A stretch of DNA of 64,000 bases from Micromonospora sp. WMMD980 (GCF_029626035.1 NZ_JARUBE010000003.1:3906001-3970000), one strand, 5' to 3'; shown: positions 20,617-30,495, numbered from the stretch's first letter. The notes: a model not told the origin generated them from the letters alone. Made by a program: numbers and translations.

Positions 20617-22425
20617 ATGAGCGAGGACGACCCGGAGCGGAAGGCGGCGCCGATCCCGGCGCTGACCGACCCCGACCGGCTGCGCTCCCTCGACGAGACC
20701 CGCCTCGACGCGGTGCCGGACGAGGCGTTCGACAGGTTCGCGCGCCTGGTCAGCGACCTGCTCGACGTGCCTGTCGCACTGGTCTCCCTGGTCGACGCGG
20801 ACCGCCAGTTCTTCCCCGGCGAGACCGGGCTGCCGCAGCCCTGGGCGGACCGCCGGCAGACCCCGCTCAGCCACTCGTTCTGCCAGCACGTCGTCGACAT
20901 CGCGGCGCCGATGGTGCTGCCCGACGCCCGGCTCTACCCCCGGGTGCGGCTGAACCTCGCCATCGAGGATCTGGGCGTGGTGGCGTACGCCGGGATGCCG
21001 CTCACCGACCTGGACGGGCGGGTGCTCGGCTCGCTCTGCGCGATCGACAGCAAGCCCCGGGCCTGGAGCAAGGAACAGCTGCGGACGCTCGCCGACCTGG
21101 CTGCCGCCTGCTCCTCCGAGCTGCGCCTGCGGATCGCGGTGCGCAGCGCCGAGCAGGCCCGCCGCCGCGCCGAGGAGGCGCACGACCGGCTCGCCATGTT
21201 GGCCGGGATGAGCGAGATGCTCGGCGGCACCCTCGACGTGACCACCGCCGTCGACCGGCTCGCCCACGCCATGGTGCCGTTGCTCGCCGACTGGTGCCTG
21301 ATCACGCTCGTCGACCCGACCGGCCGGCCACGCGGCGTCTCCGGCGCGCACCGCGACCCGGAGCGCGACGCCGACCTGACGCGCTTCGCCCACCTGCTGG
21401 TCACCGGGCTCGGCCCGGACTCGCTGATCCGGTCGGTGCTGCGCACCGGACGGCCGGTGATGCGCGGCGCCGCCGGGATCGAGGACGTGGCGCGCGGCAC
21501 CACCCGCCCGGAGCTGGTGCCGCTCGCCGACCGTCTCGGCATCGGCTCCCACCTGACCGTGCCGATCACCGCCGCCGTCGGCGACCGGGTGATCGGCGCG
21601 GTCACGCTCGTCAACCGGCCCGGCCGGCGCGGCTTCGACGCGAGCGACCTGCGGACCGCGCAGGACATCGGGGTACGGGCCGGCCAGGCGGTCGGCAACA
21701 GCCGGCTCTACGGCGAGCAGCGGCACGTCGCGGAGGTGCTCCAGCACAGCATGCTGCCGGAGCTGCCGGAGGTGCCGGGAATCGAGCTGGCCGCCCGTTA
21801 CCTGCCGGCCGCCGACCGGGTCGAGGTCGGCGGCGACTGGTACGACGCCTTCGTGCAGCCCGACGGCGAGCTGGTCGCCGCGATCGGCGACGTCGCCGGC
21901 CACGACATCGAGGCGGCGGCCACCATGGGCCAGCTGCGCAACCTGGTCCGCGGCAACGCCTACGGGCGGGACGACCCGGTGGAGGAGCTGGTGGCCAACC
22001 TCGACCGGGCCATCGGCGGGCTGCGGGTGCCCACGGTGGCGACCGCGGTCCTGGCCCGGGTCCGCCCGGACGACGGCGGGCTGCGGGTCCGCTGGTGCAA
22101 CGCCGGCCACCCGCCGCCACTGCTGCTGCGCGCGGACGGCACGGCGACGGTGGCGGAGGGGCGGGGCCCGCTGCTCGGCCTGACCCGCCCGCCCCGGCGC
22201 ACCGGCCGGACGCTGACCCTCGCCCCCGGCGACACGCTGCTCTTGCACACCGACGGGCTGATCGAGCGTCGGGACCAGCCGATCGACGAGGGTCAGGCGG
22301 CGCTGCTGGAGCGGCTCGCCGCGGCCGGGCCCACCGTCGGGCTGGCCGTCCTCTGCGACCGGCTGCTGACCGCCGCGGACCGCCGGGAGGACGACGTCGC
22401 CGTGCTCGCCCTGCGCGCCGGCTGA
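20617..22425 (+). CDS. GAF-GAF-SpoIIE (PP2C) protein phosphatase
   Basis: Probable serine phosphatase of the RsbU/SpoIIE class, which dephosphorylates anti-anti-sigma factors in partner-switching pathways. The 602 residues are cytoplasmic. A GAF domain (about 30-175) has SLVDADRQFF and LGSLCAIDSKPR, a second GAF follows (about 210-370), then a PP2C catalytic domain (about 385-600). The metal ligands are visible in GGDWYD, GDVAGHD, LLLHTDGLIE and the final REDDVAVLALR. The start has AGGGGG a few bases before the ATG. No anti-sigma kinase or STAS gene lies beside it, so the targets are elsewhere. Confidence 0.92.
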   Translation: MSEDDPERKAAPIPALTDPDRLRSLDETRLDAVPDEAFDRFARLVSDLLDVPVALVSLVDADRQFFPGETGLPQPWADRRQTPLSHSFCQHVVDIAAPMVLPDARLYPRVRLNLAIEDLGVVAYAGMPLTDLDGRVLGSLCAIDSKPRAWSKEQLRTLADLAAACSSELRLRIAVRSAEQARRRAEEAHDRLAMLAGMSEMLGGTLDVTTAVDRLAHAMVPLLADWCLITLVDPTGRPRGVSGAHRDPERDADLTRFAHLLVTGLGPDSLIRSVLRTGRPVMRGAAGIEDVARGTTRPELVPLADRLGIGSHLTVPITAAVGDRVIGAVTLVNRPGRRGFDASDLRTAQDIGVRAGQAVGNSRLYGEQRHVAEVLQHSMLPELPEVPGIELAARYLPAADRVEVGGDWYDAFVQPDGELVAAIGDVAGHDIEAAATMGQLRNLVRGNAYGRDDPVEELVANLDRAIGGLRVPTVATAVLARVRPDDGGLRVRWCNAGHPPPLLLRADGTATVAEGRGPLLGLTRPPRRTGRTLTLAPGDTLLLHTDGLIERRDQPIDEGQAALLERLAAAGPTVGLAVLCDRLLTAADRREDDVAVLALRAG

Positions 22426-22505
22426 CCGCCGCACCCGCCGGCCCCGCGCGACAGACCTCAGGCGGCCCGCACCGGCGAGCGGCCCGGTTCGCCGTGTCGT
22501 CCGGC

Positions 22506-22511
22506 TAGGCT
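22506..22511 (+). promoter_or_regulatory. -10-like TAGGCT, leaderless start
   Basis: TAGGCT ends seven bases before the GTG at 22519, and no Shine-Dalgarno sequence is present, so the mRNA probably starts at the start codon. Confidence 0.55.
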
Positions 22512-22518
22512 GGGCCGG

Positions 22519-23694
22519 GTGAGCCCACGTCTGTCGTACCCTCGCGTCCGCCGCCTCCGGACGGCGCTGGCGGCGTCCTGCGTGGCGCTGCTGCTGGGCA
22601 CCGCCGGCTGCGCCCTCGGCGAGCCCGAGCCGGACCCGGCCGGCGAACCGCCCAACCTGCCGACACCGTCCGGCCCGGCCAGCCCCGGCGGGGCCGGCCA
22701 GCAGGTGGTGGCCACGGTGCTGGCGAAGGGGCTGGCGGTGCCGTGGGCCATGGCGTTCCTGCCCGACGGCGCGGCGCTGGTCACCGAGCGCGACAACGGG
22801 CGGATCCTCCAGGTCGGCCCGGAGTCCGGGCCGGACGGGCTCACGGTGCGACCGGTGCAGACCGTGCCCGGCGTGGTGCCCGGCGGCGAGGGCGGCCTGC
22901 TCGGCATCGCCGTCTCCCCCGGCTACGCGCGGGACCGAACGATCTTCGTCTACTACACCGCGCAGGACGACAACCGGGTCGCGAAACTGCGGCTCGGCCA
23001 GCCACCCACGCCGATCCTCACCGGCATTCCGAAGGCCGGCAACCACGACGGCGGCGGGCTGGGCTTCGGTCCGGACGGCTTCCTCTACGTGAGCACCGGC
23101 GACGCCGGGCGGACCGCGAACGCGCAGGACCCGAAGAGTCTCGGCGGCAAGATCCTACGGATCACGGCGGACGGCAAGCCGGCCCCGGGCAACCCGACCG
23201 CCGGTTCGCCGGTGTGGTCGTCGGGGCACCGCAACGTGCAGGGCTTCGCCTGGATGCCGGACAAGCGGATGTACGCCGTGGAGTTCGGCCAGAACACCTG
23301 GGACGAGATCAACCAGATCAACCAGGGCGGGAACTACGGCTGGCCGCAGGTCGAGGGGCGCGGCGACGACAGGCGCTACGTGAACCCGATCGTGCAGTGG
23401 CGCACGTCCGACGCGTCCTGCTCCGGGCTGGCCGCGGTGGACCGACTGCTGGTCACCGCCTGTCTGCGCGGGCAGCGGCTGTGGCTGGTCGAGCTGGCCG
23501 GCAACGGCACCGTCCTCGGCCAGCCGCGTGAGCTGCTCACCGGCCGCTACGGCCGGCTGCGGGCCGCCGCCGTGGCGCCGGACGGTTCGATCTGGGTGAG
23601 CACCTCGAACCGGGACGGCCGGGGCAAACCGGCCGCCGAGGACGACCGGATCCTGCGGTTGGTCTTCGCCGACGGCGGCACCGGCCGAAGCTGA
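22519..23694 (+). CDS. PQQ-type glucose/sorbosone dehydrogenase lipoprotein
   Basis: Predicted extracytoplasmic beta-propeller oxidoreductase of the soluble glucose dehydrogenase family. The 391 residues start with a signal peptide ending in the lipobox LGTAGC (Cys about 31) and a Pro-rich linker to about 60. The propeller keeps [38 protein letters not shown] with the catalytic-type His, and VYVSTGD-like LYVSTGDAG. Whether it uses PQQ is uncertain, since many actinobacterial members lack a proven cofactor. It appears monocistronic, with a leaderless-type promoter. Confidence 0.9.
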   Translation: MSPRLSYPRVRRLRTALAASCVALLLGTAGCALGEPEPDPAGEPPNLPTPSGPASPGGAGQQVVATVLAKGLAVPWAMAFLPDGAALVTERDNGRILQVGPESGPDGLTVRPVQTVPGVVPGGEGGLLGIAVSPGYARDRTIFVYYTAQDDNRVAKLRLGQPPTPILTGIPKAGNHDGGGLGFGPDGFLYVSTGDAGRTANAQDPKSLGGKILRITADGKPAPGNPTAGSPVWSSGHRNVQGFAWMPDKRMYAVEFGQNTWDEINQINQGGNYGWPQVEGRGDDRRYVNPIVQWRTSDASCSGLAAVDRLLVTACLRGQRLWLVELAGNGTVLGQPRELLTGRYGRLRAAAVAPDGSIWVSTSNRDGRGKPAAEDDRILRLVFADGGTGRS

Positions 23695-23747
23695 TCCACT
23701 CCTCCGGGTTTGCCAAGATCACACACTGGGCAGGTCAGAATCTCAGC

Positions 23748-25367
23748 ATGGACGGCCAAGAGAACGAAGAGCAGCGCGCCGGGGACGGGACGCCCCCGGG
23801 GACCGGGCGTGTCCGCCGCCTCGCCGCCTGGCGGCCCGGGCACCGGCTGCGCCGGATCGGTGTGGCGCTGGCGGTGCTCGCGGTCACGCTCGGCGGCGTC
23901 GTGGTCGGCACGTACGCCGGCGGGCACGTCGGCACCGACATCGGGCCGTTCCGGGCGGAACTCAGGCTCAGCCCGTCGCTCACCGGTGGCACCACCGTCG
24001 ACATCCCGCCGCTGGGCGCGTTGCTGCTGAACAGCCACGACGGGCCGGCCTACCTGACCGTCAAGGTGGGCTCGCTGGACCAGGGGCGCACCGAGGCGCT
24101 CATCGACGACCCGGCGAGCATCAGCCGGGCCAGCCAGTCGGCGGTGGCCGACGTCCGCAGCGGCGTGGTGCGCCTCGGCCTGAAGACGCTCGGCTCGTCG
24201 GTGCTGGCCACCCTGCTCCTGGCCGGGCTGGTCTTCCGCGACGTCCGGCGCACGGCCTGGGCGGGCGGGCTGGCGCTGGCCGTCACCGCCGGCAGTCTCG
24301 GCCTGGCCGCCGCCACCGTACGGCCGCAGGCGATCGAGGAGCCGAGGTACGAGGGCCTGTTGGTCAACGCGCCCGCGATCGTCGGTGACGCCCGGCGGAT
24401 CGCCAACGACTACACCAAGTACGCGGAGCAGTTGCAGCGGCTGGTCGGCAACGTCAGCAAGCTCTACACCACGGTTTCCGCGCTACCGGTGGTGCAGCCG
24501 TCCCCCGGCACCACCCGGGTGCTGCACGTCTCCGACATGCACCTCAACCCGACCGGGTGGCAGTTGATCCGCACGGTGGTCGAGCAGTTCGGCATCGACG
24601 TCGTGATCGACACCGGCGATCTCACCGACTGGGGCAGCGAGCCGGAGGCGTCCTACGTCGGCTCGATCGGCCTGCTCAAGAAGCCCTACGTCTACATCCG
24701 GGGCAACCACGACTCGCCGCGCACCGCGTCGGTGGTGGCTCAGCAGCCGAACGCGGTGGTGCTGAACAACTCGACCACGACCGTGGCCGGATTGACCATC
24801 GCCGGCATCGGCGACCCCCGGTTCACCCCGGACAAGGAGACCTCGCCGGCCGGCAGCGGTCTCACCTCGGCCGTCGCCGACCAGGTGATCGGGGCCGGCG
24901 AGCAGCTCGCCACCACCGTCGAGAAGTCGCCGCGGAAGGTGGACATCGCGCTGGTGCACGACCCGGCGTCGGCCGGGCCGCTCTCCGGCGCCTGCCCGCT
25001 GGTGCTCGCCGGGCACACCCACGCCCGTCAGGTGTCCAAGCTTCCGCAGGCGCCGGGCGAGCAGCCGACGACGTTGATGGTGGAGGGCTCGACCGGCGGC
25101 GCCGGGCTGCGCGGGCTGGAGGGTGAGAAGCCCACCCCGCTGACCATGACGGTGCTCTACTTCGACCAGCAGAAGCTGCTCCAGGCCTACGACGAGATCA
25201 CCGTCGGCGGCACCGGCCAGTCGCAGGTCAACCTGGAGCGGCATGTGATCCGGGACCCGGCCAAGGGCGACGAGGTGCCGGTCACCCCGACGCCTACCCG
25301 TGGCCCGTCGGAGTCCCCCGCGCCGTCCTCGAGCGCTACCTCGCCGAGCCCGACCACCACCGGCTGA
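23748..25367 (+). CDS. membrane-anchored metallophosphoesterase
   Basis: A 539-residue protein. An N-terminal cytoplasmic tail is followed by a hydrophobic segment (about 36-60), an extracytoplasmic stretch, two more hydrophobic segments (about 148-190), and a calcineurin-like phosphoesterase domain (about 260-480). All five metal-binding motifs are visible: SDMHLN, TGDLTD, RGNHDS, LVHD and AGHTHAR. The last 40 residues are a Ser/Thr/Pro tail. The predicted topology puts the catalytic domain on one side of the membrane after three segments, so its exact side is uncertain. The substrate is unknown; actinobacterial relatives are annotated only as metallophosphatases. Confidence 0.88.
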   Translation: MDGQENEEQRAGDGTPPGTGRVRRLAAWRPGHRLRRIGVALAVLAVTLGGVVVGTYAGGHVGTDIGPFRAELRLSPSLTGGTTVDIPPLGALLLNSHDGPAYLTVKVGSLDQGRTEALIDDPASISRASQSAVADVRSGVVRLGLKTLGSSVLATLLLAGLVFRDVRRTAWAGGLALAVTAGSLGLAAATVRPQAIEEPRYEGLLVNAPAIVGDARRIANDYTKYAEQLQRLVGNVSKLYTTVSALPVVQPSPGTTRVLHVSDMHLNPTGWQLIRTVVEQFGIDVVIDTGDLTDWGSEPEASYVGSIGLLKKPYVYIRGNHDSPRTASVVAQQPNAVVLNNSTTTVAGLTIAGIGDPRFTPDKETSPAGSGLTSAVADQVIGAGEQLATTVEKSPRKVDIALVHDPASAGPLSGACPLVLAGHTHARQVSKLPQAPGEQPTTLMVEGSTGGAGLRGLEGEKPTPLTMTVLYFDQQKLLQAYDEITVGGTGQSQVNLERHVIRDPAKGDEVPVTPTPTRGPSESPAPSSSATSPSPTTTG

Positions 25368-25406
25368 GCGGTCCTCCCGCCGTCGACCCACCGGCATCAC
25401 CGGCCG

Positions 25407-25619
25407 GTCACGGAGCGCGATGCCCAGGGTCGGCGACCTGGTGGCCCATCACCGCCTTTGCTCTGCAGCCATCGCCGCAGCAGGCACCGAGAGTCACCGT
25501 CCAGCCGGGCAGCCCGCGCGGCTACCTTCTCCCCAAGACCAGTTCGGGACGCTGGTGCGGATATGGCTGCAGAGCAAAGGCGGCGGGAGGGCATCCCGCC
25601 ACCCTCGGCTCTCCGTCAC
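25407..25619. repeat. intergenic element with a 21-bp perfect inverted repeat
   Basis: The 316-base gene-free stretch between the phosphoesterase and the AceE-like gene holds an exact 21-bp inverted repeat (25452-25472 and 25563-25583, key core TTTGCTCTGCAGCC) separated by 90 bases. Outside it, a looser pair, GTCACGGAG (25407-25415) and CTCCGTCAC (25611-25619), is matched at eight of nine positions, so the symmetry spans about 213 bases. There is no open frame inside with support. It looks like a small non-coding mobile or palindromic repeat unit, or a long-range RNA structure. Confidence 0.75.
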
Positions 25620-25638
25620 TCAGAGCGATCGCCGGCAT

Positions 25639-25653
25639 GTCACGTTCCGTGAC
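25639..25653. terminator. short hairpin before the AceE-like gene end
   Basis: GTCACG-TTC-CGTGAC is a six-bp perfect stem with a three-base loop, 31 bases beyond the minus-strand stop at 25684. It could help terminate that transcript. There is no T-run. Confidence 0.4.
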
Positions 25654-25683
25654 GCCGCCGATCGGTCACGTCGGGCTGCCCGG

Positions 25684-28032
25684 TCAGCGCAGGGCGAGCG
25701 CGGCCAGCGCGGCGTTGACGATGCTGCCGGGCAGCAGGTCGTGCAGCTCGTACAGCTCCCGGACGGTGCCGGACTGGCCGAACTCGTCCACCCCGAGCGG
25801 CACCGCCGGCGCGCCCACCGCCGAGCCCAACCAAGCCATCGCGTGCGAGGCCGCGTCGTGCACGGTGACCACCGGCACCCGGTCGGCGAACGCCGACCGC
25901 AGCGCGCCCGGCACACTCGGCACGGTCGCGGTGCGCACGCCCTGGCGCAGCGTCCGCTGCCACGCCCGGTAGAGCCGGTCCAGGCTGGTCACGTCGACCA
26001 CGTGCGCCGCGACGCCCTCCTCCGCCAGCTCCGCGGCGGCGGCCAGCACCTCCGGCAGCACCGCGCCGGACGCGGCGAGCTGCACCACCGGCGCGTCCGC
26101 CAGTTCCGGATACGCCTGGTGCGCGTCGACCAACCGGTAGGCGCCGGCCACCACCTGCCGGCGCAGCACCGCGTCACCCAGCCGGGCCCGGGCCGCCTCG
26201 AACGGCGCCTGGTCGACCGGCCGGGTGCTGAGCCGGAAGTAGTACGCCCCGTCCTCGGCCGGCGCGGCGGTCGCGGCCGGCGCCCCGCCGCCGGCGATCT
26301 GCCCGAGCGCGTCGCAGAGCAGCCAGTCCAGGCTGCCGGCGTACGCGGGCTCCAGGAACGTCACGCCGGGCAGCTCCAAGCCGACCGACGCGGTGATGGT
26401 GGACTGGTGCGCGCCGCCCTCGGGCGCCAGCGTGATGCCGGACGGGGTGCCGGCCACCACGAACCGGGAGCCCGAGTAGGTGCCGTAGAGGAACGCGTCC
26501 AGCCCGCGCAGCACGAACGGGTCGTAGACCGTGCCGACCGGCAGCAGCGGCTGGCCGGACAGGTCCCACGACAGGCCGAGCTGACCCAGCAGCAGGAACA
26601 GGTTCATCTCGGAGATGCCCAGCTCGATGTGCTGCCCGGCGGGGCTCTCCGTCCAGCGCAGCATCCGGTCGGAGGTCCAGGACCGCTGCTCGGTCGGGGC
26701 GAACACGCCGGTTTTGTTGATGAACCCGGCCAGGTTGGTCGAGGTGGCCACGTCCGGCGCGGTGGTCACCAGGTAGGGCGCCACCTGCGGATCGCGGGCC
26801 AGGTCGACCAGCACCCGGCCGAAGACCTCCTGGGTGGAGACCGGCTTGTTGGCGCGTACCCGGGTGGTCTCCGGCACGGTGACGCCCAGCGCCCGCTCGC
26901 GTGGCGCGCGGGACAGCGCCTCCCGGCGCTCGCCGGCCCGGATGCCGGCCGGGGTCGCCGGGTCGAGGCGGTCCCACTCGGTCTCCGCGGTCAGCCCGTT
27001 CGCGGCCCGCAGCGCGTCCACCTGCTCGGTGCTGAGCAGCGCCGAGTGGTTACGCGGGTTGCCGGCGATAGGCAGGCCCCAGCCCTTGACCGTGTAGGCG
27101 AAGACCACGCTGGGCCGGTCGGTGACCGCGTCGCACTGGGCGTACGCGTCGAGCATCGCCTGCGCGTCGTGCCCGCCCAGGTCGGTGACGAGCGGGCCCA
27201 GCTCGTCGTCGGCGATGTCGGCGACGAACGCGGCTACCTCGGCCGGCGCGCCGTCCAGGAACTGCTTGCGCAGGGCCGGCCCGGCCAGCCCGAACAGCGA
27301 CTGGTACTGCTCGTTGGGCATCAGGTCGATCCAGTCGCGCAACGCCGCCCCGCCCGGCCGGGCGTACGCCTCGGCCAGCTTGCGGCCGTACTTGACCTCC
27401 ACGACGTGCCAGCCGGCGGCCTCGAACTGGCCGCGCCACTGGTTGATCCGGATGCCGGGGACGACCCGGTCCAGCGACTGGCGGTTGAAGTCGACGAGCC
27501 ACATCACGTTGCCCAGGCCGGTGGTGGCCGGGTCGGCGACCGCCTCCCAGATGTTGCCCTCGTCCAGCTCGGCGTCGCCGATCAGCGCGACGAACCGGGA
27601 GTGCGGGCGCGCGCCGAAGTGCGCGTCGACGTAGCGGCGGGTGACGGCGGCGAACAGCGGCGCGGCGGCGCCCAGGCCGACCGAGCCGGTGGAGAAGTCC
27701 ACCTCGTCCGGGTCCTTGGTGCGCGACGGGTACGACTGGAGGCCGCCCCGGGCCCGCAGCTTCGGCAGGTAGGAGCGGTCCAGGTTGCCGAGCAGGTACT
27801 GGATGGCGTGGAACACCGGGGAGGCGTGCGGCTTGACCGCGACCCGGTCCTCGGCGTCCAGGTGCTGGAACCAGAGCGCGGTCATCGCGGTGACCAGCGA
27901 CGCGCTGGACGCCTGGTGGCCGCCGACCTTCACCCCGTCACCGGTGTCCCGGTCGTGGTTGGCCGCGTCGACGATGCGGGTGGCGAGCCAGAGCACCCGG
28001 CGCTGGATCTCGTCGAGGACGTGCTCGTTCAC
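25684..28032 (-). CDS. AceE/transketolase-like thiamine diphosphate enzyme
   Basis: A 782-residue enzyme of the transketolase/homodimeric pyruvate dehydrogenase E1 family. The TPP-binding stretch reads GDAELDEGNIWEA, then NVMWLVDFNRQSLDRVVPG, which resembles AceE (NLQRLDG) more than transketolase. The central Pyr domain (ISEMNLFLLLGQLGLSW, GGAHQSTITASVGLELPGV) and a C-terminal transketolase_C domain are present. It is about 100 residues shorter than typical AceE and has no E2/E3 genes beside it, so pyruvate dehydrogenase activity is uncertain; it may act on another 2-oxo acid. GTG start with GGAG five bases upstream. Confidence 0.85.
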   Translation of the reverse strand: MNEHVLDEIQRRVLWLATRIVDAANHDRDTGDGVKVGGHQASSASLVTAMTALWFQHLDAEDRVAVKPHASPVFHAIQYLLGNLDRSYLPKLRARGGLQSYPSRTKDPDEVDFSTGSVGLGAAAPLFAAVTRRYVDAHFGARPHSRFVALIGDAELDEGNIWEAVADPATTGLGNVMWLVDFNRQSLDRVVPGIRINQWRGQFEAAGWHVVEVKYGRKLAEAYARPGGAALRDWIDLMPNEQYQSLFGLAGPALRKQFLDGAPAEVAAFVADIADDELGPLVTDLGGHDAQAMLDAYAQCDAVTDRPSVVFAYTVKGWGLPIAGNPRNHSALLSTEQVDALRAANGLTAETEWDRLDPATPAGIRAGERREALSRAPRERALGVTVPETTRVRANKPVSTQEVFGRVLVDLARDPQVAPYLVTTAPDVATSTNLAGFINKTGVFAPTEQRSWTSDRMLRWTESPAGQHIELGISEMNLFLLLGQLGLSWDLSGQPLLPVGTVYDPFVLRGLDAFLYGTYSGSRFVVAGTPSGITLAPEGGAHQSTITASVGLELPGVTFLEPAYAGSLDWLLCDALGQIAGGGAPAATAAPAEDGAYYFRLSTRPVDQAPFEAARARLGDAVLRRQVVAGAYRLVDAHQAYPELADAPVVQLAASGAVLPEVLAAAAELAEEGVAAHVVDVTSLDRLYRAWQRTLRQGVRTATVPSVPGALRSAFADRVPVVTVHDAASHAMAWLGSAVGAPAVPLGVDEFGQSGTVRELYELHDLLPGSIVNAALAALALR

Positions 28033-28080
28033 GGTGACTCCATCCGGGCGTCGCCGTTGACGCCCTCGGTGTGGGGTGAG

Positions 28081-28135
28081 GCGTTAAGAAGGGGCCCCTC
28101 CTATGCCCGAGGCGTTAAGAAGGGGCCCTTCCTTT
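28081..28135. repeat. paired GGGGCCCC dyad repeat, copy 3
   Basis: Two units, each GCGTTAAGAAGGGGCCC-like, joined by a CTATGCCCGAG spacer. It lies just past the gatB stop, between gatB and the downstream AceE-like gene on the same strand, a position suited to a terminator. Confidence 0.8.
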
Positions 28136-28139
28136 CTCG

Positions 28140-29636
28140 TCAGGCAGCGCCGAGGCGCTCCAGGATCAGCTCGCGGACGGTCTTCGCGTCCGCCTGGCCG
28201 CGGGTGGTCTTCATGACCGCGCCGACCAGCGCGCCCGCCGCCGCGACCTTGCCGCTGCGGATCTTGTCGGCGATGTCGGGGTTGGCGGCGATCGCCTCGT
28301 CTACGGCGGCGGTGAGCGCGCCGGTGTCGGAGACGACCTCCAGGTTGCGGTTGGTCATGATCTCGGTCGGCGAGCCCTCGCCGGCCACCACGCCCTCCAG
28401 CACGGCGCGGGCCAGCTTGTCGTTGAGCTTGCCCGCGTCGACCAGGCCCTGGAGCTCGGCGACCTGCGCCGGGGTGGCGCCCACGTCGGCCAGCTCCACG
28501 CCGGTCTCGTTGGCCCGGCGGGACAGCTCGCCCAGCCACCACTTGCGGGCCGCGGCCGGGGTGGCCCCGGCGGCGACGGTCGCCTCGATCAGCTCGACCG
28601 CGCCGGCGTTGACCACCGACTCCATGTCCAGGTCGGACAGGCCCCAGTCCTGCTGGATCCGCTTGCGGCGCAGCCGCGGCAGCTCCGGCAGGGCGGCCTT
28701 CAGCTCGGCCACCCAGGCGGTGTCCGGCGCGAGCGGCACCAGGTCCGGCTCCGGGAAGTAGCGGTAGTCGGTGGCGGTCTCCTTGGACCGACCCGAGGTC
28801 GTGTCGCCGGTGTCCTCGTGGAAGTGCCGGGTCTCCTGCACGATCCGGCCGCCCGCGTCCAGCACGGACGCCTGGCGCAGCATCTCCGAGCGGACCGCCC
28901 GCTCGACCGAACGCAGCGAGTTGACGTTCTTGGTCTCGGTGCGCGTGCCCCACTCCTCGCCCGGCAGGTTCAGCGAGGTGTTGACGTCGCAGCGCAGCGA
29001 GCCCTCCTCCATCCGCACGTCCGAGACGCCCAGCGAGCGGACCACGTCACGCAGCTCGGCGACGTACGCCCGGGCGATCTCGGGCGCCAGCGCGCCGGTC
29101 CCGGGGATCGGCTTGGTGACGATCTCCACCAGCGGGATGCCGGCCCGGTTGTAGTCGACCAGCGACTCGGTGGCGCCGTGGATCCGGCCGGTGGCGCCGC
29201 CGACGTGCAGCGTCTTGCCGGTGTCCTCCTCCAGGTGCACCCGCTCGATGCCGATCCGCACCAGCTCGCCGTTGACCTCGACGTCCAGGTAGCCGTCGAA
29301 GCAGAGCGGCTCGTCGTACTGGCTGATCTGGAAGTTCTTCGGCATGTCCGGGTAGAAGTAGTTCTTCCGGGCGAACCGGCACCACGGCGCGATCGAGCAG
29401 TTCAGCGCCAAGCCGATCCGGATCGTCGCCTCGATCGCCGCCTTGTTGGCCACCGGCAGCGAACCGGGCAGGCCCAGGCAGACCGGGCAGACCCGGGTGT
29501 TCGGCTCGCCGCCGAAGTCGGTCGGGCAGCCACACCACATCTTGGTGTTCGTGCCCAGCTCGACGTGGGTCTCCAGGCCGATCACCGGTTCGTAGCGCGC
29601 GACGACCTCGTCGTACGCGGGCAGTGTCGTCGTCAT
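28140..29636 (-). CDS. gatB: aspartyl/glutamyl-tRNA amidotransferase subunit B
   Basis: Catalyses the ATP-dependent kinase step and tRNA binding in conversion of Glu-tRNA(Gln) or Asp-tRNA(Asn) to the amides, working with GatA and GatC. The 498 residues begin [15 protein letters not shown] and include the zinc-binding MWCGCPTDF with CPVCLGLPG. The cradle domain ends in a helical tail with the YqeY-like region (about 350-498). The start at 29636 has GGAG upstream; the frame beyond it is spurious. Unlike the classic gatCAB operon it is separated from gatA by a plus-strand gene and has its own TAGGCT promoter element. Confidence 0.97.
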   Translation of the reverse strand: MTTTLPAYDEVVARYEPVIGLETHVELGTNTKMWCGCPTDFGGEPNTRVCPVCLGLPGSLPVANKAAIEATIRIGLALNCSIAPWCRFARKNYFYPDMPKNFQISQYDEPLCFDGYLDVEVNGELVRIGIERVHLEEDTGKTLHVGGATGRIHGATESLVDYNRAGIPLVEIVTKPIPGTGALAPEIARAYVAELRDVVRSLGVSDVRMEEGSLRCDVNTSLNLPGEEWGTRTETKNVNSLRSVERAVRSEMLRQASVLDAGGRIVQETRHFHEDTGDTTSGRSKETATDYRYFPEPDLVPLAPDTAWVAELKAALPELPRLRRKRIQQDWGLSDLDMESVVNAGAVELIEATVAAGATPAAARKWWLGELSRRANETGVELADVGATPAQVAELQGLVDAGKLNDKLARAVLEGVVAGEGSPTEIMTNRNLEVVSDTGALTAAVDEAIAANPDIADKIRSGKVAAAGALVGAVMKTTRGQADAKTVRELILERLGAA

Positions 29637-29671
29637 CTGAGCTCCAGGCGCGATCCGGACAGAACCGTTCC

Positions 29672-29677
29672 AGCCTA
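29672..29677 (-). promoter_or_regulatory. -10-like TAGGCT before gatB
   Basis: TAGGCT on the minus strand lies 35 bases before the gatB start, leaving a short leader that contains its ribosome site. Confidence 0.45.
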
Positions 29678-29765
29678 GTGGGGCGGCCGGGCCGACCCAC
29701 GTCCGGGTTTCGAGATCGTCCGCCGGCCCCGCATGAAGAAAACGACACCGGGGTACGGGTCGACC

Positions 29766-29864
29766 ATGACGAATACGGGGAACCACTCGACGGTGAGGCG
29801 GACCGGGGTGGTGCTGCTGGCCGTCGCCCTGGTGGTGACGCGCCGGTCGTCCCACCGGCGGTGA
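29766..29864 (+). CDS. possible 32-residue membrane peptide
   Basis: [18 protein letters not shown] begins a short frame with one hydrophobic stretch ([12 protein letters not shown]) followed by an Arg/His-rich end. It is preceded by a GGGG-rich sequence but no clear ribosome site. Its [10 protein letters not shown] stretch resembles the start of the next gene ([12 protein letters not shown]), also at the DNA level, so it may be a small membrane protein or the remnant of a duplicated copy. Low confidence. Confidence 0.3.
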   Translation: MTNTGNHSTVRRTGVVLLAVALVVTRRSSHRR

Positions 29865-29913
29865 GCCCGATGCACCGCGGCGGGAACGACGCCGGACGTG
29901 AGCGGAACGAGCG

Positions 29914-30495
29914 GTGAGCAACCGGCCGGTGACGACCGGCGTGGTGCTGGTGGCCGGGGCGGTCGCCCTCGCCTTCCCGGCGCTGGCCGTCGCCCTGTGG
30001 ACCATGGATCGCGACTACGACTTCCAGGACGTGGTGGGCCTCTTCGTCATCACGGCGGTGCCCGCCGTCGTCGGCGCCGGGGCGGCGCTGCTGCTCGGCC
30101 GGCGGCTGGTGCCGCGGATGCGTACCCCCGCACCGGGCCCGACCGCGGCGGCGCGGGCCGCGTTGCGCGCGGGCCGGGCCACCGACCCGGCCGTCGACGC
30201 CGCCGCCCGCCGGGAGGCCGACCGCCGCATCGACCAGCGCTGGTACGTGTGGTTGTGCGCGCTGGGCATCGTGGCCCAGGGGATCGTGCTGCTCGGCAGC
30301 GCCGGGCCCTCGACCCGGGTGACCGCCGGGGTGCTCATCCTGGCCTGGGCGGGCACCGGCTGGTGGCGCTGGCGCGGCATCCGGGAGGCCCGCCGCTACC
30401 TCGACGCGGCGCCCGTCCCCTCGGAAAAGCCGACCGGCGCCGACGGAGGACCGTCGACGCCGATCGGTGGTGGATTCAGAGAGCCGGCGGGGTGA
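29914..30495 (+). CDS. small integral membrane protein, unknown function
   Basis: 193 residues with four hydrophobic segments (about 8-28, 40-62, 108-128, 133-152) and a charged Arg/Ala-rich loop (about 70-105) between the second and third. The C-terminal 30 residues are Pro/Gly-rich. I do not recognise a family. GTG start without a good ribosome site. Its 3' end overlaps the convergent gatA gene by 20 bases, and it sits where gatB would be expected to follow gatA. Confidence 0.7.
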   Translation: MSNRPVTTGVVLVAGAVALAFPALAVALWTMDRDYDFQDVVGLFVITAVPAVVGAGAALLLGRRLVPRMRTPAPGPTAAARAALRAGRATDPAVDAAARREADRRIDQRWYVWLCALGIVAQGIVLLGSAGPSTRVTAGVLILAWAGTGWWRWRGIREARRYLDAAPVPSEKPTGADGGPSTPIGGGFREPAG

